From NCBI GenBank assembly GCA_025345505.1, contig JANVCC010000047.1, forward strand, positions 7,119,373 through 7,183,372: a stretch of DNA of 64,000 nucleotides. The letters run 5' to 3'. A model generated the notes under the pieces. It was not told the DNA's origin. It searched no databases and saw only the letters and a list, made by a program, of their open reading frames with translations. How positions within the stretch are numbered: the first letter of the stretch is position 1; each line of letters starts with the position of its first letter. This stretch comes from Todiramphus chloris collaris (Eukaryota; Chordata; Aves; Coraciiformes; Alcedinidae). Of the stretch, positions 47,392 through 57,544 are shown one piece after another. Both the position numbers and the translations under genes were made by a program.

Positions 47392-47900
47392 TGCTGGAAC
47401 TGTGCTGAGTTCAGAGAGAGGCAACTGATGAAGGGTCTGGAGAGCAAGTCCTGTGAGGAGTGGCTGAGGGAACTGGGATTGTTTAGTCTGGAGAAGAGAA
47501 GGTCGAAGGGAGACCTTCTCACTCTATACAGATACCCAAAAGGAGGTTGTAGTGAGGTAGGTGTGGCCTCTTGTCTCAAGTAAATAAGGACAGGACAAGA
47601 GAAATGGCCTGAAGTTGCACTAGAGGAGGTTTAGATTAGATACTATGAAGAATTTCTTCACTGAGTGGTTGGGCAACGGAACAGGCTGTCCAGGGAGACG
47701 GTGGAGTCACCACCACTGGAAGTGCTCCCAAAACATGTAGATGAGGCACTTCAGGGCATGGTTTAGTGTGATGGTCAGGTGGTTTGGTTTTTTGTTTGGG
47801 TTTTTTGTTTTTCTCTGGGTTTTTTTTGATGGATGGACATGGTGATCTTAAGAGGTCTTTCCCAACCATAACAATTCTGCAGTTCTGTGTGATTCCATGA
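47392..47900 (+). mobile_element. CR1 LINE with a T/G tract inside its 3' end
   Basis: Plus orientation: GGAGAGCAAGTCCTGTGAGG, GGGATTGTTTAGTCTGGAGA, TGGTGATCTTAAGAGGTCTT, tail ACAATTCTGCAGTTCTGTGT. At 47779-47829, where GGTTGGAC is expected, a TTTTGTTTGGG-type tract has expanded. Confidence 0.92.
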
Positions 47901-47949
47901 AAGTTCCAAAGCCAGCACACAAATTTTGCAGAAACAAGTTCTGCAAAAC

Positions 47950-48120
47950 TCTGAGCACTGGCCCAGGCTGCCCAGAGAGTTTGTGAAGTCTCCTTCTCTG
48001 GAGAGATTCCAAACATGCCTGGACACTGCGATGCTGGGACCCTGCTGGATGGAGCAGGGGAGTGGCACCAGAGCATCTTCAGAGGGCCCTTCCAACCCCC
48101 ACCATGTGGAGATTCTGTGA
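47950..48120 (+). mobile_element. CR1 LINE 3' fragment
   Basis: Plus orientation: GGCCCAGGCTGCCCAGAGAG, GATGCTGGGACCCTGCTGGA, GCATCTTCAGAGGGCCCTTC and tail GGAGATTCTGTGA. Lies 50 bp after the previous CR1. Confidence 0.92.
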
Positions 48121-48599
48121 AGAAAAGGATTGCTCAGTGCTCTTCTAAATGCTTGATGGCACTTTGGTGGTGCTTAATAGAGTGAGCAGAGTATGGATTT
48201 GGCTCCCAGAATTTGTTGGAGCACCCAGAGCATAGATAATTCAAAATTTCAAACAATCTCTTTCCTACAGAGAAGGAAACCTCCTGGTGAAACCTGTCTT
48301 AGAACTACCTGGGGAAGCAGAAGTTCCTAAAGATAAAAAACCCCAGAAGTTGTTAAAGAGTAACTTGCATTTGAAGACCAGAAAGACCTTTTCCAACCAT
48401 GATCATTCTTATCCTCATCTTAAAATGGAAATACCGAGAGATGGGTGACGTGCACGAAGTAACCCCAAGTTTTGACAGCAGTGTGACCCAGAATGCAGCT
48501 TCTGGTTTCAGTTGCTGAACTTTGAAAAAAGAACAAGCATTTCTCTCTATTAACAAACGTCACAAACAGTTGTATGTTCTCAGTTTGCATTACACTCAC

Positions 48600-48622
48600 A
48601 AAATAAATAAATAAATAAATAA
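48600..48622 (+). repeat. (AAAT)n microsatellite
   Basis: Five to six AAAT units in tandem. Confidence 0.9.
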
Positions 48623-48831
48623 TGGTTGGGCTTGTACCTTTGGAAGAAGGAGACTGCTCCAGTTCCTGAAGTGCTACCAAGTCTATTCAAAACAGAGAAG
48701 ATTGGAAGGACTGAAAGGCACAAGGACCATGACATAGCCCCAGGAACCTGCAGTTCATGCAGGGATGTTGCAACACAGCAGGGAGCAGACAGACAGGTCT
48801 CAAAGAAATATGCTGTCATTCAAGTCACAGA

Positions 48832-48893
48832 GTTGTAAGGTTGGACTTGATGATTTGAAGGTCTCTTCCAGCCAAAGCTATTCTATGAGTTAA
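48832..48893 (+). mobile_element. CR1 LINE, very short 3' end
   Basis: Plus orientation: AGGTTGGACTTGATGATTTG, AAGGTCTCTTCCAGCC and tail GCTATTCTATGAGT. Only about 60 bp. Confidence 0.8.
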
Positions 48894-49239
48894 CTGAATC
48901 TAAGCGTGAAGGCCAAGACCTGCCCCTAAAAATGCAGTGGCTGGTGGACAGTTACTGATTTTTCTCCTGTATTCCCCAGTGGTTGGGGGTTTCTTCTTAA
49001 AAAAATTACTTTTCTAATTATATTGAACTATGACTTTTTTAAAAACTTAAAACACAAACAACCAAGACTGATCACTTTTGGACCACCCAGTATAAAAAGA
49101 GCTGCACAAAGCTATCTGAAAGGTCTACCTGATCCATGATCCCATCATTGCACAGCACAGGGGTTTTTAATCAGGTTTTCACTTTTAGATACACTAAATT
49201 CTAAAATACCCCAGGAAGACCCGGCACATACACACCTCT

Positions 49240-49342
49240 GGAGCAGCCAGCCCAACCAGTCATCCTATCCCAGGGCACCACTGAAAAGAGACTGGCCCCT
49301 TCTACTTGACACCCACCCTGCAGATATTTATAAACACAGATG
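49240..49342 (-). mobile_element. CR1 LINE internal ORF2 fragment
   Basis: The minus strand encodes VYKYLQGGCQVEGASLFSVV, the CR1 ORF2 end region, then breaks off. No 3' tail. About 100 bp. Confidence 0.82.
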
Positions 49343-50189
49343 CTAAACACAAACTCATCCCTTTGGTTCCCAGGCTGACGACAGCAGCAGAAGAGGCAGT
49401 GAGGCACCTACAAAACCCTGCCCTATCTCTAGACAACATGCCAAGAATGTCATTATCACAAACAAGGCAGGCAACCTGCCAAGAACCTGCCAGATGGACA
49501 CTAAATGACAATTATTGTCATTAAAGAGGGCACGATCCAAAGAAAAGTAATGCAAATTGAACTACTGTCACTTGAATCGTGCTTCCATTTCAAGTAATAG
49601 CCAAACTGGTATCAAGTTAAATGATCTCGAGGTTTGGTGCCTTCTAGCATATGTGGTTTTTTTAGTAAATGGGAAGACGTTGCAGCCAGTAGTGCATACC
49701 AATCTAAGAGACACAGCTGGTGTGCCTGTTACTTCTTACATCAAAGAAAATGACACCTATTCCAAGTACAGTAATATCATCTCTGTTCTGTGAAATACTA
49801 TCAACGGCTGGATCCAAATCCAGTATTTTACTTTATTTAAATTAATAGATGGGGATTATGGACTAAAGGAACTAACTAAGCATTTTCCCTTTTGATGATT
49901 AAAAAAATAAAAAGGATTTGATCCTAGGCATGACACATTTCTGGAAGTTGTAGTAAGTGTGCTACACGTTTTAAGAGGAATGGGCCTCAAAACTCTGCTG
50001 GCAGCTCATTTATTCACCAAAAAGCTTATGTTAGGGATGTCAAGACTATCTACAAATCTGGAGCAGTTTTACTAAGAAGTTCACTAGAAACAAAGCCTAG
50101 AAACTTACTTCACATCTAATTCTTTTTCCATCTTTTCACATTTCAAAAGATGCTTGACTTGTAAAAGCCCACAATTTCTACTCCTGCCT

Positions 50190-50560
50190 CCAAACTCTGC
50201 CTTTCCTTGGGGCTGACCTGCAGTTAAACCAGAAGACAACACTCCAGCAACACCCCACTGGACTTTTTGCCTCTTATCCCCCCACCTGCTCGGCCCAGAA
50301 ACAAGCAGTTAAATCACTGCATTCATTTGCTGAAGAAAAAGAAGCCTTCTGCTCAAGATTCATTCTACACACTTCTTCCCTTCGCAGCCCTGCCAAACAG
50401 GAACCGGGGAAGCGGCTTAGCCCTGCACTGTCCCCGATCCTCCCCGCTTCAGTGGAGAGCAAAATTAGCTTTTCATTCCTGCCACTTCCCCTTGCTACGG
50501 AGGAACAAAGCAAGGGGGGGGGATACTCACCACCAGAAAGCCTTGCTGCTGAAAACGTGT
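50190..50560. other. GC-richer intron patch
   Basis: Locally richer in C, G and a few CpG (GAACCGGGGAAGCGGC, CCCGATCCTCCCCGC) than the AT-rich surroundings, with open frames on both strands (164 codons on minus, 101 on plus) that show no recognisable domain. It could be a regulatory patch or an unrecognised old element. Confidence 0.3.
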
Positions 50561-50950
50561 GACTCCAGATAACTCGTCTTGTTCCAAAGAACAATAGGAA
50601 TAAACAGGTTTTGTTGCTACACGACCTCACTCCGTAAATTCCTGCCTTTGTTGTTGCAAAGTTACAACTGCTCTCAGTCAAAAGGTGGATTGTACCCAAT
50701 ATAAACACTCTCCACTTCACACGGCTTAAAAATAGCACTTTGCAAAAACAAGAAGGAGAAAGGAGCATTAAGAAAGCTACTTAGGCTGCAATCCCCCTCC
50801 CTACACACCCAGACCCTACCGCACACTGCCATCGCTCACTGCGCTCCAACGCTGCTTGGACTCTGTTCTACAAGGTGGTGGGAACAGTTTCCAGAAGGGA
50901 TCAACCTTCCGAGTTGACTTATTCTCCCCCTCTTCACTCATTCCAGGACT

Positions 50951-51050
50951 ATCACAGAATCACAGACTGGTATGGGTCAGAAAGGACTTCTGGAAACGAT
51001 CTCATCCAACCTGCCTGCTACAGCAGGGTCACCCAGAGCAGGGGGCCCAG
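50951..51050 (-). mobile_element. CR1 LINE, short 3' end
   Basis: Minus orientation: ATCACAGAATCACAGACTGG, GGACTTCTGGAAACGATCTC, GGTCACCCAGAGCAGGGGGC. About 100 bp of the 27466-28039 subfamily. Confidence 0.9.
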
Positions 51051-51374
51051 GGCTGACCGCCCACTTTACCACTGGGGCACAATCACAGCAACTGCTGCCT
51101 CAAAGCTACAAGAAGTAGGATTGCTGACCAGGTCATTCCCAGGGCCCACAGAAACTTGACTTGGGCTGCCCAAAATGTGCTCAGGCCTCCCTGTCGTGGA
51201 ATTTGATTTCTGCAACTCTCACTCCTCCACAATTAATAGTCAGCACTCACACGTATACTCAAGTGCACTAAACAACATGTTGGCGGTTGCTGACAACTGA
51301 AGACCCCAAAGAAACTTCTTAGAGGTGAGCAACACCGAAAAGTGACCTCTGGTATCAACAGATACTAAATCTTG

Positions 51375-51839
51375 CTGGAGCATGGCCAGAGAAGGGCAAC
51401 AGAGCTAGGGAAAGGTCTAGAGCACAAGTCTGGTGAGGAGCATCTGAGGGACCTGGGCTTGTTCAGCCTGAAGAAAAGGAGGCTCAGGGGAGACCTTCTG
51501 GGTCTCAACAACTCCCTGACAGGAGGTTGGAGCCAGGTGGGGGTTGGTCTCTTCTTCTAAGGAAGTAGTGACAGGACAAGAGGAAATGGCCTCAAGTTGC
51601 ACCAGGGGAGGTTTAGCTTGGACATGAGGAAAAATTCTTCCCTTTGAGGGCTGTCCAGGGCTGTCCCAGGCTGCCCAGGGCAGTGGTGGAGTCCCCATGA
51701 TCCCTGGAGGGGTTTCCAAGCCATGGAGATGTGGTGCTGAGGGACATGGGTTAGTGGTGCCCTGGCAGTGCTGGGTTACTGGTTGGACTTGACAATCTTA
51801 CAGGTCTCTTCCAACCAGAATGACTCTGTGATTCCATGA
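51375..51839 (+). mobile_element. CR1 LINE 3' copy
   Basis: Plus orientation: GCTGGAGCATGGCCAGAGAA, the ORF2 region [40 protein letters not shown] and tail GACTCTGTGATTCCATGA. A complete 3' end, and the best reference here for what is missing at 18408-18655 and 63400-63551. Confidence 0.95.
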
Positions 51840-52753
51840 TTGTATTCCTCTGTTTTTAAACCAGTTATTGTCTTTAAGTTTCTCCACTGAAGACCCAGAA
51901 GCTTTCCTGGTTTAGGAACAAGGGACAGGAGAAAACAGAGCCTTGTGTATAGGACAAAAAGCACACTCACTCGTACTTACTCTTGGCCAGTTTTAGACTG
52001 CTGTGGTTTTTAAATTTAGGTAGGTGGTTTGCCCTGGCACATCCTTCTCAAAATAACAACTCTCAAATCACCCAACTCAAAGAAGAGGAGCTATTTAAGA
52101 TGCCTGACGTAGGTTTACAATTCAAAACACAATATGCATTTCAAAGTTCCTTTTGTGTTCAAAGCACAGCTCAAGAACAGTATGTGTGCAGTTGAATGCA
52201 ACACACCCGAGAACGGAAGCCCAACCTTTACTGCACAAGGAGGTTCCTTCCCTGTCCCAGCCAGTGACCGTACATTTCATGAGCCAAACCGTGGACAAGG
52301 CAGGTTATGAAACAAATGAAAGTTTAAGTCCAGCTTTGAAGAGGTAGGTTGGATCTACTGCTGCTTATTGCCTAAACTCCTCATTTACAGGAGAAAGTGT
52401 CAGAATGGTCAACGGTAAATCTCATCCCTGTGTCAAGTGGTACCCTGCAGCTCCTGTGTCCTTACTCAGAATGGATCAGGAATTACTGCCAGGCTCTAAG
52501 CCCATCTTCCCATTCCAGTTTCATAGGAATTTCTGTTTAGAGAAGGTGCAGTGGCACACAGAGCAGCATTACTCCTGGGATGCTAATATTTTTTTTTTTT
52601 TTTTTTAATCCTTTCAATCCCATTTCTGGATTATAAAACCGCAGCGTCTGTTGTTTTCTTGACTCCAGCTTTGTTTCGGCTCACTGCTGCCGTGCCCGAC
52701 TCCCAGCAAAGCACAAAGCAAAGCATTCAAAAGACAAAAAGTGATCAGGGGCC

Positions 52754-52787
52754 AGTGTGGAAGCTGCCCCAGTGCGGAAGCTGCCCC
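52754..52787 (+). repeat. 17-bp tandem duplication, one mismatch
   Basis: AGTGTGGAAGCTGCCCC is followed at once by AGTGCGGAAGCTGCCCC, in a CpG-richer stretch (52640-52860). Confidence 0.9.
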
Positions 52788-52950
52788 GGTGCTCTGCTTG
52801 CCTGCTCGCTCGCAGGGCTGGGAACACAAGTCACTCGTGGGGCTCAACCCAGCAGCAGTAATTTGAGTATCATGAAGTTCCAAAACTGTAATGTTTTGAA
52901 AACATAAAATATATATATAATACAGTACTAATTGGTCTGCAAATCACTAC

Positions 52951-53227
52951 ACAGAGTCACAGAATATTCGGGGTTGGAAGGGACCTCAAAAAGATCATCG
53001 AGTCCATCCCCCCTGCCAAAGCAGAATCACCTAGAGCAGCTCACACAGGAACAGATCCAGGTGGGTGTGGAATGTCTCCACAGAAGGAGACTCCACAATG
53101 CCCCAGGGCAGCCTGTGCCAGGCTCCGTCACCCTCACCATGAATAAGTTTCTCCTTATGTTTACGTGGAACCTCCCATGTTCCAGCTTGCACCCCTTGCC
53201 CTATCATTGGGCATCACTGAGAAGAGC
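52951..53227 (-). mobile_element. CR1 LINE 3' fragment
   Basis: Minus orientation: GAGTCACAGAATATTCGGGG, TTGGAAGGGACCTCAAAAAG, AGGAGACTCCACAATGCC, ending in ORF2 end sequence. Confidence 0.93.
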
Positions 53228-53625
53228 ATTAACTAACCTAGGAAAAATAAATAATTACTCTCCCCACCTCAAACACATAATACAAGAAAACAACCCTGAA
53301 ACCAAAAGATTTTCCTCCTGCTAAAAGATCTAAGTAATGAAAAAATTAATTATCAAAATATTAAAGGAAAAAAAAACCCAACACAGACCACAAAACCCTC
53401 CCCCCTTCTGCTCCCTAAAGGAGCGTTCTTTTCACAACTTATGTGTATCTTAAGGCAACAATTTTAGAGCCTCTCAACCTACCAAGACTACTCCCCAAGG
53501 ATTCAACACCAAGCTCACCACCACCCATACGAAACATTCAACACCCCTTCTGTGTGCATTGAGTAAAGGAGGGTGAAGGTCTTACTTTCATGAAGCTTTG
53601 TTTTCTTTGCAGGCTGTCTCTTAAT

Positions 53626-53902
53626 ACCATGATAGGACAAGAGGAAACAACCTCAAGTTGCACCAGGGGAGGTTTAGGTTGGACATGAGGAACAGTTTCT
53701 TCCCTGCAAGGGTTAGTCTAGGGCTGTCCCAGGCTGCCCAGGACAGTGGTGGAGTCCCCATGATCCCTGGAGGGGTTTCCAAGCTGTGGAGATGTGGTGC
53801 TGAGGGACATGGGTTAGTGGTGCCCTGGCAATGCTGGGTTAATGGTTGGACTTGATGATCTTAAAGGTCTCTTCCAAGCAAAACAATTCTGTGATTCTGT
53901 GA
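53626..53902 (+). mobile_element. CR1 LINE 3' fragment
   Basis: Plus orientation: ATAGGACAAGAGGAAACAAC, GGTTTAGGTTGGACATGAGG, TTGGACTTGATGATCTTAAA, tail CAATTCTGTGATTCTGTGAT. Confidence 0.94.
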
Positions 53903-56441
53903 TAAACTGCTTGATGGTCTTGCTTAAGATGCACCAAGTTGGCTCAGAAGAGCCAACGATTTCTCCTACGACCACTGGTAGAAAGAAGGCAGCAACACTT
54001 CCCTTAAAGGGATTTGCTGCTACAGAAACAAGACTAGCTCCTGCTGAAACCTCCCACCTCCTTCAAAACAAATCTCAAGGTGCATCAGAAAAGCTGTGCT
54101 GATTCACTTTGACCCTCACAAGGGGTTTGTCAGCTTGAACCCACATCACTGCAACCATCATATAACCAGTCTGCAAAACAGACATACCCTAAAGTCAAAG
54201 GCAGATATTAAGCAGTAGCACTTGGAAGACCATTAATTATCGAATTAAATATATCCTTAATCACCAGAATAGTCAACAATTTCATTTTAAATAAACCATA
54301 ACTGAACTACAATCAGTGTTGTTACACACAGGTCATCATTGTGATTTCTATACGTAGCAGGACTCTCATTCAGGGTGAAAGTACACAAACAATTACCTAG
54401 CAGAAAAAAAAGTGTAAGCTAGAAGAAATTAATTACTTCATTCAGAGACTGCACTTCTAATGAGTCAATTCTAAATGGAAGCCCCATGTGAAAAGTATTA
54501 ACTAGCTTGGATAACTTGGATAAAATACTGATAATTATTACATCTTTTGAACACTTTGCATATGTGTTAATAGCTGGCTTAAACAAATATATCTTTACAA
54601 GTTGGATTCAAATTCACTCCGCAATGTAATCCACACTCCACAGTCTAATTTCTAAGCAGCTCCTTTGCCTACCTTCTGTGTGACTCAACAGCAAAACAGA
54701 CCAACAGCACCGTGTTGTTCAACACCACAAACTGTATAGGTATTATCCCTCTGAAATGTTACCGTCTATCATTTCTCTGCAGACTTCTGTGGCACCTTTT
54801 GGGTGCCACGCTTCGCAGGTGTCCTACTAATGGAACAGAATGATAAAGCCTTGGCAAGCACGCAGATGCCTACGTGGGTACACAACTTTAAACAGAAGGA
54901 TAAAATAAAGAAAAAATAAAATAAAATCACACAGTTACCTTTCTCTGACCCTTCATCTGCTAACACCGAGTCTTGTCCTGAAGATTACTCATCAGGAAAC
55001 TACTAGCCTTCATATATGAAAAGTTCAAAACGGCCCTATCAGTCCTTAAAAATCATCTTAGTGCACTTTTCTGAATGTTATTTTGTTGGTCAGAAGCCTT
55101 TCCTGAGAGGAACTCTTGTATGTTTTGAAGGTTCTGTGAGAATCACACAGGATTTGTGCCAAGAGAGGTCAGAGTTTTGGAATCAAATGAACAGGAGCTT
55201 TGGAAACAGAGATGGTGCTAGACACCTGTCAGATGGGTTCTCTGCCTTCTCCCACCATGCCTGCAGTGATCCAAGTTCTCACCTAACAGAGACACACATT
55301 CTCACAAGATCCACATAAACCTTCTCTGCCCCGTACGCTTCTCCCAGCTGCCTGCAGCTCCCTTCCTGCCTCCCCCCCAAAAAACCAGACTCCGTGAAGA
55401 AGAAAAACCATGAAAAGAGGTGAAGAGCTTTCAGAAGCAATGAGAAATTGCAAGTGTCACCAAGCGAGTGAGGAAACCGCATCCCAGATTTCTGAGACGG
55501 TGGAATGGAGATACTGTCAGCCCCTGGAAGGACACTGGGAATGACAGTGTTGTCCTTCCCAGGGAGGCCTGCAGCCAAAGAAGCCCATCTTTGGGAAGCC
55601 TTTTCTGAAGGAAGCTTCAAACCATAAGCATGGTGACAATGGTTCAGAGCAGGGAACCAAATAAAATTCAAACCAAACTTTCCAAACTCCAAGTGAAGGT
55701 GAGAGGAGCCTCAAAAGCATCTTTGATCTGCTCTTATGACACCAGATTACTCACCTGTGGAGACACAGGCTGTGTTTTCATGGCAAGACAGAGAAAACTG
55801 TTGAACTACTACACAGTAGTAAATAACTATCATCTGTAAGCTTCCCTACAGTAGAGCAGCACCCTAAGGAGCTGTCAAGTGAAATTCTTCCTAAATCTTT
55901 AGGATGTAATCAGAAGCCCATTCCTGTGATAGCTACGACTTCATTTTTGTTTACTACTGGTCAGAACAAATGAATATTGCATTCAAACTGAGGATTCAAA
56001 CTATTCCACTGATTCTAAAGCAACAAATATTACTGCTCTAAATCAAACCTGAAGACTCTGGTGCAATAAAAGAAAAAAAAAAAATCTACTGGCATTCAAT
56101 TCAAGCATCCCTAATGAACTGAAAGGAGGAGTGAATTTATTACAGAGGAACAGAGGTAACTGAATGAAATCAATGGCAAAATTCCTAAATTGTTTCAGTA
56201 TAATTATTTCATCCACATTTAAAGCCTGTCTGTGTCTACATATAGAAGTGTGTGAAATGTATGCAGACATAAACACAGCCATATATATGTAATAAAATAC
56301 ATTCAACATCATCTACAAAAGTATAATTAAGTTAAAGATCAACAAAACCCACTGAACGCTATTTTGATTTCAAGTCAAAATGATGACTAAGAACCAGGTG
56401 ACTACTCTGAGAAATAAAATTTCATAATAAGTAAAACATAC
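53903..56441. other. Intron stretch without recognised gene
   Basis: 2.5 kb of unique sequence right up to the MAM exon donor. Open frames on both strands near 55016-55692 show no domain I recognise. No repeat seen. Confidence 0.55.
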
Positions 56442-56707
56442 CTGATAGAAATTGGGCCAAAAAGTGCTAATTGCCAGTTCTGCTCTGTTCCATGCGGCAG
56501 TGAGCGAGGTGTTCCAGACTGGGCTACCAAGAGGACCATCATTCACTTTCACATAGATATTCAAAGTGCCAGGGCTGGAACCACTCTTGCTTGAAAGGTA
56601 ATAGTGGAAGTCGATACAATGCGTGTCGTTTTCTTTCAGATGGGGCAGCAGGAGGTGAGCTTTCTGGCCCGCAAATCTCCCAGAGGTATTCACCAACATG
56701 AAAGAAC
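56442..56707 (-). CDS. PTPRM: PTPRM exon encoding most of the MAM domain (about exon 3)
   Basis: On the minus strand a pyrimidine-rich acceptor ending GCAG precedes this 266-nt exon, and the donor is CAG|GTATGT. The first two bases complete a split Gly codon, so the upstream intron is phase 1; 88 whole codons follow and the exon ends in phase 0. The peptide opens [11 protein letters not shown], carries the MAM-type core CIDFHYY with a conserved cysteine, and ends [11 protein letters not shown], as in RPTP-mu. Possible N-glycosylation sites are NTS (twice) and NDT. The MAM domain drives lateral dimerisation and contributes to homophilic adhesion in this family. Between PVWNTS and WNRAELAIS the avian segment is two codons shorter than the human PTPRM wording I remember (about 272 nt there), without breaking the frame. 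No internal stop is present, and nearby open frames are shadows of this exon. Confidence 0.95.
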
Positions 56708-57452
56708 CTGCAAAAACAAAGTCACTAGATCAAAATCTATCTTTATTTTCCTCTCCCTAGTAAGGTGATCTGTAAGAAGCATTGTTAAAAACAATAATAA
56801 TCATTTTGCTTTGCTTCTACTAACAGGAATTGTATTCCGTAGGTATTTAATCTGAAATTGCCCTTGAGAAGCTCAAGATTCTTTTCTAAAGCTAGTAAAC
56901 ATAAAAAGCCTTATTTTACAGTTGAAGAGAGAAAGAGACAAAAAAAACCCAGAGGGCTGAAGGGATCCACACTGTGCTGGATCTACAGATGTAAGAAGAG
57001 AATCAATTGCAGTTCCCAACTAGCAGAGCATTTCTATATGCAGATTCTGTCGAGTTGCATGGCAAGGCTTTGGTAGCTGAGGGGTTACAGGGGTGGCTTC
57101 TGTGAGAAGCTGCTAGAAGCTTCCTCCATGTCAGATAAAGCCAATGCTGTCAGCTCCAGATGGACTCACCACTAGCTAAGGCCAAGCCCATCAGCAACAG
57201 TGATAGCACTTCTGGGATAAAAGGTTTAAGAAGGGCAAAAAATAGCTGCAGAAAAGTGACTGCAGCCAGCAAGGAGGGAGAACGAGCAAAAGCAACAAGT
57301 CTACAGACACCAAACTCAGCAAAGAAGTGGGGGAAAGATGCTCCAGGCACCAGGGCAGAGATTCTCCTGCAGCTCCTGATGAAAACCACAGTGAGTGAGA
57401 CAGGGTTGCTCCTGCAGCCCATCAAGGTCCCCAGTGGAGGAGATGCCCACCT

Positions 57453-57544
57453 GCAGCCCATGGAGGTTAATGGTAAAGCAGATCCACCTGCAGNNNNNNN
57501 NNNGCAGCCCATGGAGGTTAATGGTAAAGCAGATCCACCTGCAG
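57453..57544 (+). repeat. Perfect 41-bp duplication on either side of a gap
   Basis: 57453-57493 and 57504-57544 are identical (from GCAGCCCATGGAGGTTAATG to AGATCCACCTGCAG), separated by ten N. Neighbouring units of the LTR are related but clearly diverged, so a perfect pair is suspicious. Confidence 0.95.
57494..57503. other. Assembly gap (10 N)
   Basis: Ten N inside the repetitive middle of the LTR. A ten-N run is likely a placeholder, not a measured length. Confidence 0.97.

Larger units (their letters stand above)
46045..56441 (-). other. PTPRM: Intron inside the MAM domain (10.4 kb)
   Basis: Donor GTATGT at 56441, acceptor CTCAG at 46045. CR1 pieces are at 47392-47900, 47950-48120, 48832-48893, 49240-49342, 50951-51050, 51375-51839, 52951-53227 and 53626-53902. 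The stretches 46045-47391 (with the 20-bp duplication at 46322-46361), 48121-48831, 49343-50950 (with a GC-richer patch), 51840-52950 and 53903-56441 contain no recognised gene or repeat. Confidence 0.85.

Noticed and set aside
50274..50768. 164-codon open frame on the minus strand
   Set aside because: No recognisable domain, no splice context in frame with PTPRM, and an equally open frame exists on the other strand.
55016..55692. Open frames of 100 and 137 codons near the MAM exon
   Set aside because: No similarity recognised, no splice sites linking them to PTPRM, and both strands are open.
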